From the NCBI GenBank assembly GCA_930367205.1, contig OV884013.1, positions 91,327,333-91,391,332 on the forward strand: a DNA stretch of 64,000 bases, given 5' to 3'. This stretch comes from Acanthosoma haemorrhoidale. Taxonomy: Eukaryota > Arthropoda > Insecta > Hemiptera > Acanthosomatidae. Under the pieces are notes generated by a model. It saw only the letters and a program-made list of their open reading frames with translations, was not told the DNA's origin and ran no database searches. Both the position numbers and the translations under genes were made by a program. Positions 1 through 12,164 of the stretch are shown here, piece by piece. Positions within the stretch are counted from its first letter, which is position 1. The number at the start of each line of letters is the position of its first letter.

Positions 1-1158
1 AGTGGCATAAAATTAATCCTTCATTAGTTCTTTTTCTGTTTCTTCATTCCATTTAGTCGATAGACTATGTAAGTATACTTCTTAATTTTTCATTAGTGGT
101 AAATTAACATAGTATTAGATCTTGCACGAATAAAATGGGTGGGCCCACATCCACTGATCAGTTTCACTTCCTTACTATCAGGCGTGTCCATAGATCCTAG
201 ATAACATGTGAGACTGGGGGTGGGGCTAGGCATGGCCATCCTCTTGGAACATATAGGATATGTTCTTGCTATAGAACTTTCTCGGAATTACAAGAAATAA
301 ACATTAAACAACATGATTTCAGTTTCGAAAGTGCTGTCTAAAAAATCACTGCATACCTGCTATATACTATTAATATTTTTATTACTATAAAAACATAAAG
401 TTGATACCTACTATTCCGTATAGTCGGTGACGATACCCTAGATGTTTACACTCTCTAAAAAAAACAAGAAGTGAGTGTTGGGTTGTTTTTTTTCCCCAAA
501 TATCAATTACAATTGTAAATAGATTGAAATAGACTGATGGTAACTTTTTCAACATGAACATAATCGACTGTTTGATATTATATTTTTTATTATAAGTTAC
601 GTATTTTTATTATAAGTAGGCATTTATTCAGTAGTATTCAGATTTAATTCGGATTGTTATGACTACAAGTGACTAGTATTCTCTTTGTGGATTATTGAGG
701 AATCCGCATTAGGAAGTAGCTAGTGGGTGAAAAATGCATAGGTTCGTTACGCCCTGGCCGCGAATTAAAAAATATTTCATTTCACGAAACCAATTTCTGT
801 GAATAATACAGTGAATCGTTGTTGCAAATGTCGAAGCTTTTCTATTGTTTTTACATGAAAATTGTATTTATTTATTATTCTTTTACAACTATTTTAAAAA
901 AATGCACATACGACCGAAATATTGTTATAGAAAGTTGAGAAACAGCATTGATAGATACTGTATATGACAGACTGTCAGACAGATTAATCGTTGATGTGAT
1001 GTAATTTTAAAATAAATGGTAGTTTCATTTGCCGAGTGTGAATTTTTAGTGCCCTCGTCGGACATCCTGGATGATCCGTCTTCACATTTCTTCCTTTGCG
1101 TATGAATATCTACATGCTATAATTAAACAATTTAAGGGAAATCTATACGTAAAATCGG
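1..1158. other. AT-rich DNA, no gene seen
   Basis: I see no coding region, RNA gene or recognisable repeat here. The short open frames show no family motifs. The segment ends at the 3' border of a truncated LINE. Confidence 0.6.
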
Positions 1159-1167
1159 GAAGTATTA

Positions 1168-1835
1168 TTGATAAAACAACTTTATTATGATAAAATTACA
1201 ATTTGCCTCATCGGGCAATACGAGGGTGGTCTGAAAAGTGTCCGACCTAACAAAGCTTTTATTTATTTTAATATCATCTTCATGTTGAGGTCGGAAACTT
1301 TTCAGCCACCTATGTAAGTAATTGTGATGTTTTCATTCATACCATATTTACAATTTTCATTCACTCGCTCATTCTTACAGTATTTACAAACGAGAGCTAC
1401 ATACGCTCAGGACATGATTGGAGAAACTGGCCATTGCCAGGACTCCCACTGTAACGCATTTGTAGTAGGTCACGAGGCCACTGCCGATTTAGCCTCTGAG
1501 GATGGTTATAGGGATGAGTAGTGCAGTGCAATGACTGTGTAGGGTATTAGGGTGGTTGGATAGATTACTATGGAATTTCATGGATTTGGAAGGGATGAGT
1601 TCGAGAATTTAAGGTATATTATGATCGTTATGAAGGGTTTTCTTGCTGGCGTAATAAGGGACATGTACTATTGTTCTCAGGACTTTTGATTGAAAGGACT
1701 GAATACGCTGGATGTTAGGCTTTTTTTTCTGTCCCCCATAGCTCTATTCCGTAGGTCCAGATTAGCTTAAGTATAATTTTGTAAATTAGTGCTTTATTTT
1801 CTATTGAGAGATGGGGTATCCTTTGAAGTAGTCTG
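1168..1835 (-). mobile_element. 5'-truncated jockey-like LINE, 3' end only
   Basis: The minus strand matches the 3' part of the full-length LINE at 24947-29737: the last stretch of ORF2 after the reverse transcriptase, the 3' UTR and the terminal segment. Shared landmarks are the block around 1400-1480 before the stop, two units of the CATTCATAC-type 37-bp 3' UTR repeat, and the terminal attacaatttgcc block. The similarity stops near 1835, which is the 5' truncation point. Imperfect nonamers GAAGTATTA (1159-1167) and GAAATATTA (1836-1844) may be a decayed target site duplication. A mariner-type MITE interrupts the 3' UTR at 1219-1316. The open frame at 1324-1521 is antisense to this element and is not a gene. 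Confidence 0.85.
1219..1316. mobile_element. mariner-type MITE with about 30-bp TIRs, inserted at a TA
   Basis: The left end reads TACGAGGGTGGTCTGAAAAG and continues with a TCCGACCT block. The right end, on the minus strand, reads TACATAGGTGGCTGAAAAGT followed by TTCCGACCTC. The two ends are therefore inverted repeats of about 30 bp. TA dinucleotides border both ends. The flanks rejoin exactly as the jockey 3' UTR reads at 25010-25035 (ggcaa, TA, agtaatt), so this is an insertion with TA duplication, as known for Tc1/mariner elements. There is no transposase, so it is a non-autonomous, internally deleted copy. Confidence 0.85.
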
Positions 1836-1836
1836 G

Positions 1837-1865
1837 AAATATTAAGATCGAATTTCCTTCATATG
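1837..1865. other. short spacer between LINE and LTR element
   Basis: This is unique flank before the 4-bp duplication ATCC at 1866-1869 that borders the LTR element. Nothing else is seen. Confidence 0.5.
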
Positions 1866-1869
1866 ATCC

Positions 1870-2149
1870 TGCAACCGTTCTGAAATGGAACAAACGGTTG
1901 TTGTACAGTTAGTTAGGAAATAATTGTATTATTTGAGGTTTTCATTAATATTTTATAATTTTGCGACCGGCTGTTAATTTTAGGTTGAAGTATCGATTAC
2001 ATGTGATTTTTTTTGCTAATAAAAAAGTTTTAGAAGTGTTATCCATATTCCCTCTCATTATTTTCTTAAATCCGTATGAAGTTCCTTTAGCTTGCCAACC
2101 ATCCTTTTCAGCGTTCCTCGACGAGTCTAGGAAGGAGCCAGGGGTTACA
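1870..2149 (+). repeat. 5' LTR (280 bp)
   Basis: It begins TGCAACC and ends GGTTACA. From 1938 onward it matches the 3' LTR across 212 bp; the only difference I see is one T in a poly-T run (8 versus 9). It contains an AT-rich TATA-like stretch near 1950. It is preceded by the ATCC duplication. Confidence 0.85.
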
Positions 2150-2152
2150 AAT

Positions 2153-2170
2153 TGGTGTCAGGTGTGGGGT
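2153..2170 (+). promoter_or_regulatory. probable tRNA primer binding site
   Basis: TGGTGTCAGGTGTGGGGT starts three bases after the CA end of the 5' LTR. A TGG start complementary to a tRNA CCA end at this spot is the normal arrangement. I cannot name the primer tRNA. Confidence 0.65.
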
Positions 2171-2220
2171 AGGGTTGCAAGAATATCCCTATAGCCCAGA
2201 AGTCGTGACCACGCTCGAAA

Positions 2221-3276
2221 ATGGCGAAAGCAAAGCAAGCGGAACTGGAGAAGTTGGTGAAACAGCTACGAGCGGCAAACCAGGAGTTTGCCGAAGAAAA
2301 TGAAACTCTGAAGTACGAGAAAGAGTCCTTAGCCCAACGGACCAGGGCGATGACGGCTCAACTGGAAAAAGGAGAACCGGGGAGCCGGGGAAAACGGGAC
2401 CTAGGGTTGCAGAACATGGTCAAGCCTTGGGCAGGGACCCCGGGAAGTGGATCGGTCACTCAGTTTTTCAAGAAGTTAGAGAAGATAAGTGCAGTAGGGA
2501 ATTGGACGGAGCAGGACAAAATAATGATTGCAGAACAGAAACTGGTTGGAGTGGCTGAGAAGTTCCTCGAGTCTAAGCCAGAGCTAGTAGAAGAGGGAGC
2601 GCCTTACGATATCCTGAAGAAAGAAGTGGTGAAGAGATTCGAGGATCCCAGAGTGAGGGAAAAACTAGAAGGAGACCTGAGTGAAGCGAGACAAGGAACA
2701 ACCGAGCCAGCCAGGGTTTTCGCCGACAGAGTCAGGGCAATTGGAGCCCGGCTAATTGCCGATATAGACGGGGTAGAAGAGCGAGACATACTCTCAAAGC
2801 ACATTGGAAGCAGAGTGCTAGTGGCTTTCCGGAGAGGACTCTTGCCCGAAACGGCGAGGCTAATGCAAGCTTTGGCTCCAGCCACGCTTGAGGAGGCCAT
2901 CATGAGGGCGGAACCGTTTGACGGAAATGAGGGTAGCAATAAAGGAAGTAAGGGCCACAGAGACGTATTTGGAGTAGGGGCCGATGCTATGAGTACAGCA
3001 GAGAACGGAAATAGCTCGCACGACGCAGTACAAGGAGAAGTATACTTGGTAAGGCCAACAGGAAGAACCAAGTTGAGATGTTACCGCTGTGGGCAGGAAG
3101 GACACTTAGCGAGAGGATGTCTCCAGGGCCCCGCACCGACGCCTAGGGGGGCAGGTGACCGGCAGAATCGTCAATGCTTCGCATGCAAAAAGGAGGGGCA
3201 TTTTGCACGAGACTGTAGGAGTCGACCGACCCCAAGAGGGGAGCAACCAAGAAACGTTTTCATTAATATTTTATAA
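2221..3276 (+). CDS. gag: retrotransposon Gag with two CCHC zinc knuckles
   Basis: A 351-residue open frame starts at ATG 2221, 71 bp after the 5' LTR. Residues 1-50 are charged and heptad-like, a likely coiled coil. Residues 75-235 match a capsid-like helical region in composition. Two nucleocapsid knuckles follow: C287-X2-C290-X4-H295-X4-C300 and C319-X2-C322-X4-H327-X4-C332. Gag proteins of this type package element RNA. The last six codons before the stop are LTR sequence, because the frame runs across the deletion junction at about 3256. The authentic C-terminus and the junction to pol are therefore missing. GC content is clearly higher than in the surrounding DNA. The ORFs on the opposite strand are shadows. 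Confidence 0.9.
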   Translation: MAKAKQAELEKLVKQLRAANQEFAEENETLKYEKESLAQRTRAMTAQLEKGEPGSRGKRDLGLQNMVKPWAGTPGSGSVTQFFKKLEKISAVGNWTEQDKIMIAEQKLVGVAEKFLESKPELVEEGAPYDILKKEVVKRFEDPRVREKLEGDLSEARQGTTEPARVFADRVRAIGARLIADIDGVEERDILSKHIGSRVLVAFRRGLLPETARLMQALAPATLEEAIMRAEPFDGNEGSNKGSKGHRDVFGVGADAMSTAENGNSSHDAVQGEVYLVRPTGRTKLRCYRCGQEGHLARGCLQGPAPTPRGAGDRQNRQCFACKKEGHFARDCRSRPTPRGEQPRNVFINIL

Positions 3277-3468
3277 TTTTGCGACCGGCTGTTAATTTTA
3301 GGTTGAAGTATCGATTACATGTGATTTTTTTTTGCTAATAAAAAAGTTTTAGAAGTGTTATCCATATTCCCTCTCATTATTTTCTTAAATCCGTATGAAG
3401 TTCCTTTAGCTTGCCAACCATCCTTTTCAGCGTTCCTCGACGAGTCTAGGAAGGAGCCAGGGGTTACA
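3256..3468 (+). repeat. 3' LTR, 5'-truncated
   Basis: It is a 213-bp copy of positions 1938-2149 with one extra T. It ends GGTTACA and is followed by the ATCC duplication at 3469-3472. The first 68 bp of the LTR are absent, so no normal U3 start is present. Confidence 0.85.
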
Positions 3469-3472
3469 ATCC

Positions 3473-6400
3473 ATTTTGCCGTTTATAAATATAATTAAGG
3501 CTGGTAAATGGCTAAACAAGAGAGCATATTTGTCTCCACCTCTCACGCAGCTACAAACTTAAAGGGGGTCGGACACTTGCTGGCTGTAGCTGGAGGAGAG
3601 GGCAGCTTAGACGAGTGTGAATGGTGGTGGGAGAGACCTGGAGCCTAGGTTCCACTGGACTATATATAGCGATGATCATTGAAAACCACATTAAGTTTTA
3701 ATTAATAATATACCAGAGCTGTTGCCAATTAATGTGAGTGCCATTTAGAGTCAATTAAATTCAATATGCTAGTTCTTTTTAATGTAATTATGAAGTAAAT
3801 TCAATATTTAATAAGTTTATATTATGATTAGTGTTTTGTTTGTAAATACATCATAAAAAAAAAATATTTTCTTTATAATAATAAAATATGTTCTTTTTGA
3901 TATACTCCACTATAAGAGAACAGTGATTAAAATTGTTTGACATAACAAGAGATGTTCTATTAGAAGAGAATAATGATAAAATATGGCATGCATACTCATA
4001 ATTGTTGTTTTAATAATTTTATCATTCTATAATATTTTTCTTTTATTTAATAAAATTTCTTTATATATAATGTTATTTATTTCTAAAGCACATTTATTCA
4101 TATTGGTGTTCTACCATCCCAATAGCTAAGCCTAACAGAAGGTGAGATCAGAGTTTTTGATTATTAACAGAGGACATGGAATAAATTCATTTTTATCTAT
4201 CTGATACGATATACCTTTGGTGAACGAAAGGTAGACTGAATTATCGATCCCAGCCAAAAACATTTTCTTTTTGTTTTATTTCCTATTTATTTCTAAAGTA
4301 TTATCAATATTTATATATGGCTAAATGTTCAATGATGCTAGTGCTAGGAAGCGGTCAACCGGCATTTATGACACCCTTAGGAGCGTAGGGACTTTTACAA
4401 TTGTATAGCCTACACCCCGATTTACATATCGCATTTACATATAATCATAAATTTTGATGCCAAATCACAAACCTGAAGTGTGCCTAGTATACCATTCAAT
4501 ATGTGTAAGTATATTTCAATTCACTAACGATTTAAGATGGAGCAATAATAATTGAAACGTTGTTCTGGGTCAATCCCTAAATATAAAAATATTAAAAAAA
4601 TAAAAGGTGCAAAATATAAGAAGGCAAAACATGTTATGTAAACAAAATCTTTATTGCAAAAAACGGTGCAATGATAGAAATATTTATAAGAGTATTTTAT
4701 TCCATTTAACCTGGTGTGTTTTCTTTCCCTGGTACAGAAAACTTGTGAGATTACTAAATACAATAAACCCCAAAGCGGTAAGAAACAAATTTATATCAAA
4801 TGTTCCCAAACAATCAAAACAAAACATTACACATCCGTTACATAAGCCAGTAAAGTGCAGGGGATCCAATTTTCTTTTATTAACTATAAAAAAACTGACT
4901 TAAGCTTACAAACTCTACAATTAATATAAACAATCTCCTATATACAAAACAACACTTCCTTCCAATTTCCCTTGATCCACCTAACAAGAGTCTGTTTTCA
5001 AACAAAGACCAGTATTTTTCTTTAACAGCCAAGTACTGAACATGAGAACGAAATACTTTGGTGGACTAAGAGTCAAAATAAATATATTGTGCCAATTCTA
5101 AACTACGTTGCGGTTCGAAATAAATATTTGATCTAAACGTTTTGAGTAGAATCGTGACGATTCAGCAGCAGTGTTGAGGCTAGTTTAGGGGTTTATTTAG
5201 GGGTTAGGCTTTGTGAAATCACGTGACATACCTCACTGGTGTTCTTTATCTTAATCTTCCACATGTAGATCCTCCTATATCTTAATCTCTTAATTGGACT
5301 CAACAATTCTGAAATCTGAAACCCACGCCCGAATATCACACCAACAATTTAAGTTACACTGTGTGAACACGTGTTGCTTTGCTGACCATTTTATTAACTC
5401 TAAAAAAAAAACTTCCACGATAGGGGATGAGGCTGAAATAGGAATACAAAAAATATACATAGGGCTGTGGCCTAGAGAAGCATTAAAAATGACATAGTGA
5501 TAACGCGTTTATATTTCATGATCATAAATAAAGTTTCCTTCATTGATTCGACTAATTTACACGTGTAAAAGAAAAATCATTTAAGTATAGACTGTTTTGT
5601 CCGATCCCAGACGTCGCTGGTTTGTTTTGTATCCATGACAACTAAAATATCGGTCGTGAATAAAGTGATTCTTTTATATCTGGGATGAGGGCGCGGCTAT
5701 CAGCAGTGGAGATATTGGCCTGAATGTGGAAAAACGAACCCCTAAATGAAAAGGCATCCATCAAGAACGCCGGATCGGAGAGTGCTTTTAATTGCTCTCC
5801 GATTTATGCCACCGCGGGTCTTGGTTTTTTTTTTTTGCCGCCAGAAATATTGTTACGTTGAACTGTGACGATACTCTTCAAAGCTATACCATCTATGTAA
5901 ATTATATTTATATAAATGAATCTAAATTTGTTCGCTATTTCTTGATTATTTTTTTTAATCATAAATTATCGATACTCAACTAATCTCGTAGGGTGGGTCC
6001 TAACTTTTTTTTTAATGTGATTTCCATTCAAATTTACAATAATTCAAGAAAATGGATATTTAATAAGCAAATTCATCTTGTATTTTATTTTTTATTAGTA
6101 TTTAAAAAAAAATGTTGAAGTTGATTATTTAAAAGTGATTACATTACCACAATTTGATGATCGCAATGTTATCCTCCATCTATTAAAGCATTGGCAAGCT
6201 ATTTATTCTAAGTATGAGCGACAATCGTTGGCAGTTGAAAATGAAAATTTTCAAAGCAAGACTAGCCTGAAACAACAAGCACTATCTGTTAAAAATGTTT
6301 GTAGGATTTCCCTCGTATAATTTAAACACGTAGTCGTATAGGCCTGAAAATTTACTTAATGACACAACGTCTGGGAACGCTATTTAAAATAGTTACTCTT

Positions 6401-6641
6401 AACAAGTCCACAATTAATTAATAATTCAAAATAAGAAAACTTATAAAATCTCACTGAGAAGGGGAAAAAAACCAATGGTTTCGACATTCTTTATATTAAC
6501 TGGGACATTGTGGGACGTTATAATTAAAATTAATTTTAGCACAATCTTGAATAGCGTGAGATGGGAGTTCATTGGAATGAGTTTTTGAATCGCAATTACT
6601 TTGAAAATCAAGTTATGATTTTATAAATAAATAACTCAATA
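3473..6641. other. AT-rich DNA with a few GC-richer islands, no gene supported
   Basis: Overlapping short open frames on both strands around 4520-4900 have no recognisable product. A GC-richer patch lies at 3540-3660 and another at 5580-5830. The second contains a perfect hairpin at 5774-5803. I cannot assign a function to either patch. Confidence 0.5.
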
Positions 6642-7812
6642 CATTTTTTTTTTGTTTTTTTTCCTCCTTAGCTCTCAAACTTATAAAAATAGGATGTGGA
6701 AAAAATAAAGAAAAATTATTTTGGGCTAATGAGTGCCTTTCACTAAGGGGAGTCCCCCATTTGAAGGATGAATGAGAAGGATATAGGGTGTGGAATGCCT
6801 AAAAAGGCGGATGGAATCAGGAAGGTAGTGAGAGTCTACCAAGGGTTGAGCCTAGGGGCACCTAGGCAATGGATTGTAGTCAGCCTCTCGGCCGGAAGGT
6901 CGACCCTGCTTAAACAGGTAGATGGGGTCATTGTGGCTTCGGTTGAGTCTGCCGGGAGATCGGCCTCGATCTCTCGGCTGGGTGTAGTTCGTTCAGTCAT
7001 CGGGTTCAATGACGTCGATCATCCTCCAGGCTTCGGCGGTCCAGCAGTGCTTCCATCTGACGGGCATTGGTGGTGGTTGAAGGTCGGAGAATAGTGGGTT
7101 GGTGCTATGTCTGAGTGAGTCAAAAAATTTGATGCGCCTTCTCTTGATAAAATCTTGAATGGTGAGCACTTCAAATTTTTTATGCATCTCGTCTGCCTTC
7201 ATTCGGTCGAACGGGGTATGTTTGAGGGAGGTGCAGAGAACTCTGTTCTGAAATTTCTGGAGCGTTTGGAGAGTGTTAGGAGTCAGATACTTGAAGAGAG
7301 GGGTCCCATACATCAAAGCAGGTCTTAGGACGCTCTGGTATATCAGCAGCTTGAGGCGTACCGATAAAGCCGGGCTGTGAAGTAGGTGTCCGAGGCTGAA
7401 GAATTTCTTCCTAACACTTTTTAATTTCTTGCCGAGATGCGTTGTGAACGACAAGTGCCTACCGAGGGTAATCCCGAGGTAGCACAGCTTGTTGCTTACA
7501 GGGCACTCTTTGCCGTCTAAGACGAAGGATTTCAGGAGCTTCTTTTTTCCGGATTTGTAACTGAATATAATTCCTTGCGTCTTGGCCGGGTTGACTTGAA
7601 TGTGGACGGCATCGAGTTTCTCGGCGATCCGTTGACTAGCGCTCTCAGCGAATTTCAGGGCTCTGGAGGGATTGATGCTAGTGCTGTAAACACCTATATC
7701 GTCTGCATACGCGGATACCTCGCAGTTGGGGTACGAGGCTCCTACGATGTGGGCGGTGTAAATTTTGAACAGCAGGGGGCCTAGGACCGATCCAAATACA
7801 TGTTTAAAGACG
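6642..7812 (-). mobile_element. LINE family C fragment (jockey-superfamily-like), RT palm to 3' tail
   Basis: On the minus strand an open frame runs without a stop from about 7812 to 6993. It carries the RT motif-B remnant GSVLGPLLFKIYT, the catalytic box YADDIGVYS, the thumb motif CYLGITLGRHLSF and the C-terminal segment SVLRPALMYG...FIKRRRIKFF. The frame has no ATG because the copy is truncated; the reading frame simply enters at the TA microsatellite. The 3' UTR extends to a T-rich tract at 6642-6662, the complement of a poly(A)-like tail. ORF2 of such elements encodes endonuclease and reverse transcriptase for target-primed insertion; only the RT C-terminal half remains. Confidence 0.85.
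6993..7812 (-). pseudogene. partial reverse transcriptase of LINE C
   Basis: About 270 codons are open in one frame from the truncation point to a stop at 6993-6995. Visible motifs are the YADD catalytic box at about 7698-7709, the K-V-N-P-A-K type motif D near 7585 and the YLG motif near 7478. Everything upstream of motif B, including the endonuclease, is missing. The frame has no disabling stop, which suggests a fairly recent insertion. Confidence 0.8.

Positions 7813-7848
<36 letters not shown>
7813..7848. repeat. (TA)n microsatellite
   Basis: About 36 bp of uninterrupted TA abuts the 5' truncation point of the LINE C fragment. Confidence 0.95.
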
Positions 7849-7849
<1 letters not shown>

Positions 7850-8176
7850 AAAAGGTTGGTGTTATGAATATTGTTTATTATTATGGATCCATTCATAAAA
7901 AAAAAATGAGCTCAAATTCATGTTTTGTAATTAGTAGTAACTATCATAATTTAAAAGAAATTTTCACAATTCCTAGTTTCTCAATTTATTAATAACCACA
8001 ACATTAGCCTTGAGATCGGGCGATTCAATCGGGATAAATTCCTATGTCAAAGACATAAAACAATTTGAATTAAAGATCTCATGACGGACCTGCTAAGTTA
8101 GTTAAGTTAAATTGATCAAATAAAGTAAAAAGAGATATGGTAAAAAATGAGGTAGGTTTCAATATATATATATATT

Positions 8177-8227
8177 AATACTTACCTGACGCTATCAATA
8201 CTTACCTGACGCTATCAATACTTACCT
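8177..8227. repeat. 20-bp tandem repeat, about 2.5 copies
   Basis: The unit AATACTTACCTGACGCTATC occurs at 8177-8196 and 8197-8216, and a partial third copy starts at 8217. It follows a short TA run. The first two units are identical. Confidence 0.9.
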
Positions 8228-8234
8228 ATACTTG

Positions 8235-8286
8235 CCAGCATAGGTCAAAGACCACAGTTTTACCCGTTTTATCTCTTTCTTGACGC
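8235..8286 (-). repeat. dispersed repeat core, second copy at 19721-19774
   Basis: The reverse complement of this block matches 19721-19774: GCGTCAAGAAAG, then a variable stretch, then CTGTGGTCTTTGACCT. The matching core is about 52 bp. It may be the edge of an unrecognised transposon family. Confidence 0.65.
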
Positions 8287-8299
8287 CAACTGGATAGGA

Positions 8300-9997
8300 G
8301 CCGGGTCGAAGTGTTAGGAGTTTAGAATGTACCCATGTGCTATAAAAATAATCGATCGTCTTTGAGATGGCTGTATAACTTGTGGTACGTTGTGGCTTTA
8401 TCTCAAATCTTGCTAAAAGAACTTAAAATACCCTCCAAATATATAAACCATAAGAAACTCGTAATGAATTGCATTTCTGGATAACCTTTTAATATAAATT
8501 TGTAGTGCAACACCTCACAAAGAAAGCCCCACTAGCAAGATTGGCGGTCGACCTTTACCACCAATTCAATTTTCTAAACGTTATTCCCTAATTCTGTATT
8601 AATAATAAATAGCAACTCATGCTCTTTGGTGTGGCCTTTTGAGTGAACCAAGGATCAAACCCGGTTCTCCGCAGGTAAATATAGAATGCATGTTACTATG
8701 TTACAGAGGTGCCTTCAAAAAATAAATATTTGAACTTATTATTATCACAAGGTTTGTGGTTAAAACATCTATGAAGTTTATCGTTTGGGAGTTGTCTTGC
8801 CACAATGGAAATATATCATAAATAATTTTTTTTTGTAATAAACCTTTTGCATTCATGTGTTTCAACTTCAATCCAACTCAAAAAAAAGTTTCTCATTTCA
8901 TCTCAAACCTGTTATCATATATGACTAGTATTCCTCGGACACAATGTGCCGAAGAATCCTCGTGGCTAATAGAAAAGAAGAGGGGAAGGTAAGCTCACAT
9001 CAGGTAAGCTGTTCGTCAGCTAACCTAGAGCTGCCTGATTAACTTTTCCAGGCTGGTTTATAAAAAACGGTCACGGAGGTAGGTTATTCGCAGGTTTTAT
9101 ATCCTGCCCCGGCTCCCTCATGTTTGTGTATTATCTGCTAGGTCAAGTCTTAGTATCCTTATCTCTTACCCGTCTTATTTTCCCTTTATTTTATTGACCA
9201 AGTCTGATCTCGTCTGGGCAGTATGCTTTTTTATTAGGTCTCTAAATGAATTTATCTTTTTGTATCAATTCTTCAACTTTTGTTTTCTTTACATTATTTC
9301 CTGACCTGACGTACTTATCAATTTATCCAGACTTCTCTTTCAACAGAAAAAAATGTAAATGTGTGCATAATGCCATAATACAAATTATTTGCATTTGCAA
9401 ATGTTCTGCTAAGTTTGACGAATGAAGAGTTAATCCATGTCTTCAATCTTCATCCTGAAAATATTCCTACAGGTTTGAAATTCTAATATCAATACAAATT
9501 AATAAATTATTATAAATATCAATTTGTTTTATTTTAAATCATTTGTGGTCATATTCGCTTTTACTCGTCAGCTCTGCTAGCTATGAAACGAAAATATCTT
9601 TAGCGTTCTGGGACGTAGCATATGAGTTATGAAGTTTATATACTTATTAAACCGTATTCATTAAACTTACAAGTAGCTTTAAGAAGATAAAGTAAATATT
9701 ATTCTCTACCGGAAAACACATGAATACTGAGGGAAACAACATATCTATATATATAATCCTGGGAATTTTTATCGCGAAATTTCATTGGATGAAAAAAATT
9801 GAATTGAACTGAAATAAACTAGTGAGAGGAACAAACGCTTAATTTATTCTCGAAGTGGTGTTACCAGACTGTATTGAATAGCTACGAGGCACAATACTAA
9901 TGTATCCTAATTCAGATTAAAGCCTTGTTGAAAATTAATGCTATGTAGCGACAAGTTATGAATTTAAAAGAAGTAATAATAAATATAAACTAATTTA
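8300..9997. other. AT-rich DNA with one SINE-like piece
   Basis: Apart from the tRNA-like segment at 8632-8718 I see only AT-rich sequence. A moderately GC-richer patch at 8930-9130 has no open frame or recognised motif. Confidence 0.5.
8632..8718 (-). mobile_element. possible tRNA-derived SINE head
   Basis: On the minus strand the segment contains GGGTTTGATCC, a good Pol III box B. About 40 bp upstream is TAACATAGTAA, a weak box A. The spacing suits a tRNA-derived promoter. The body of the element cannot be delimited, so this is only a candidate. Confidence 0.4.
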
Positions 9998-12075
<2,078 letters not shown>

Positions 12076-12078
12076 AAG

Positions 12079-12151
12079 GCGAGATAGCTCAGTGGGCAGA
12101 GGCCCCAACTAGACATTGGAGGGATCGCGGTTTTAAGTCCCGATCTTGTCA
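12079..12151 (+). mobile_element. tRNA-like sequence (tRNA pseudogene or SINE head)
   Basis: It can be folded as a tRNA. The acceptor arms GGCGAGA and TCTTGTC pair over 7 bp with two G-U pairs. Box A is TAGCTCAGTGG. The anticodon arm is CCAA/TTGG around loop CTAGACA. The T-arm region is GATCGCGGTTTTAAGTCCCG, with a mismatched stem. A run of seven T follows at about 12156. The poor T arm and lack of a matching intact gene argue for a pseudogene or SINE head rather than a working tRNA; the AGA anticodon would read as serine. Confidence 0.6.
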
Positions 12152-12164
12152 GTCATTTTTTTCT

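Larger units (their letters stand above)
1870..3468 (+). mobile_element. gag-only LTR retrotransposon derivative (Ty3/gypsy-like), pol deleted
   Basis: The order is 5' LTR 1870-2149, primer binding site, gag 2221-3276 and a truncated 3' LTR 3256-3468. The LTR termini are TGCAACC and GGTTACA, near-perfect inverted ends of the TG...CA type. The 4-bp direct repeat ATCC borders both outer ends (1866-1869 and 3469-3472), which supports one insertion event. There is no protease, reverse transcriptase or integrase. The 3' LTR lacks its first 68 bp and joins directly to the end of gag, so one deletion probably removed pol and the LTR start. The assignment to Ty3/gypsy is inferred from the gag type and the 4-bp duplication. 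Confidence 0.85.

Noticed and set aside
2604..3105. Minus-strand open frames over gag
   Set aside because: They are shadows of the gag coding strand, which has zinc knuckles and a clear LTR context.
4524..4903. Overlapping open frames on both strands
   Set aside because: They are low-complexity AT-rich frames with no motif, and the two strands conflict.
12079..12151. Functional tRNA gene
   Set aside because: The T arm has mismatches and the box B is weak, so a pseudogene or SINE head is more likely.
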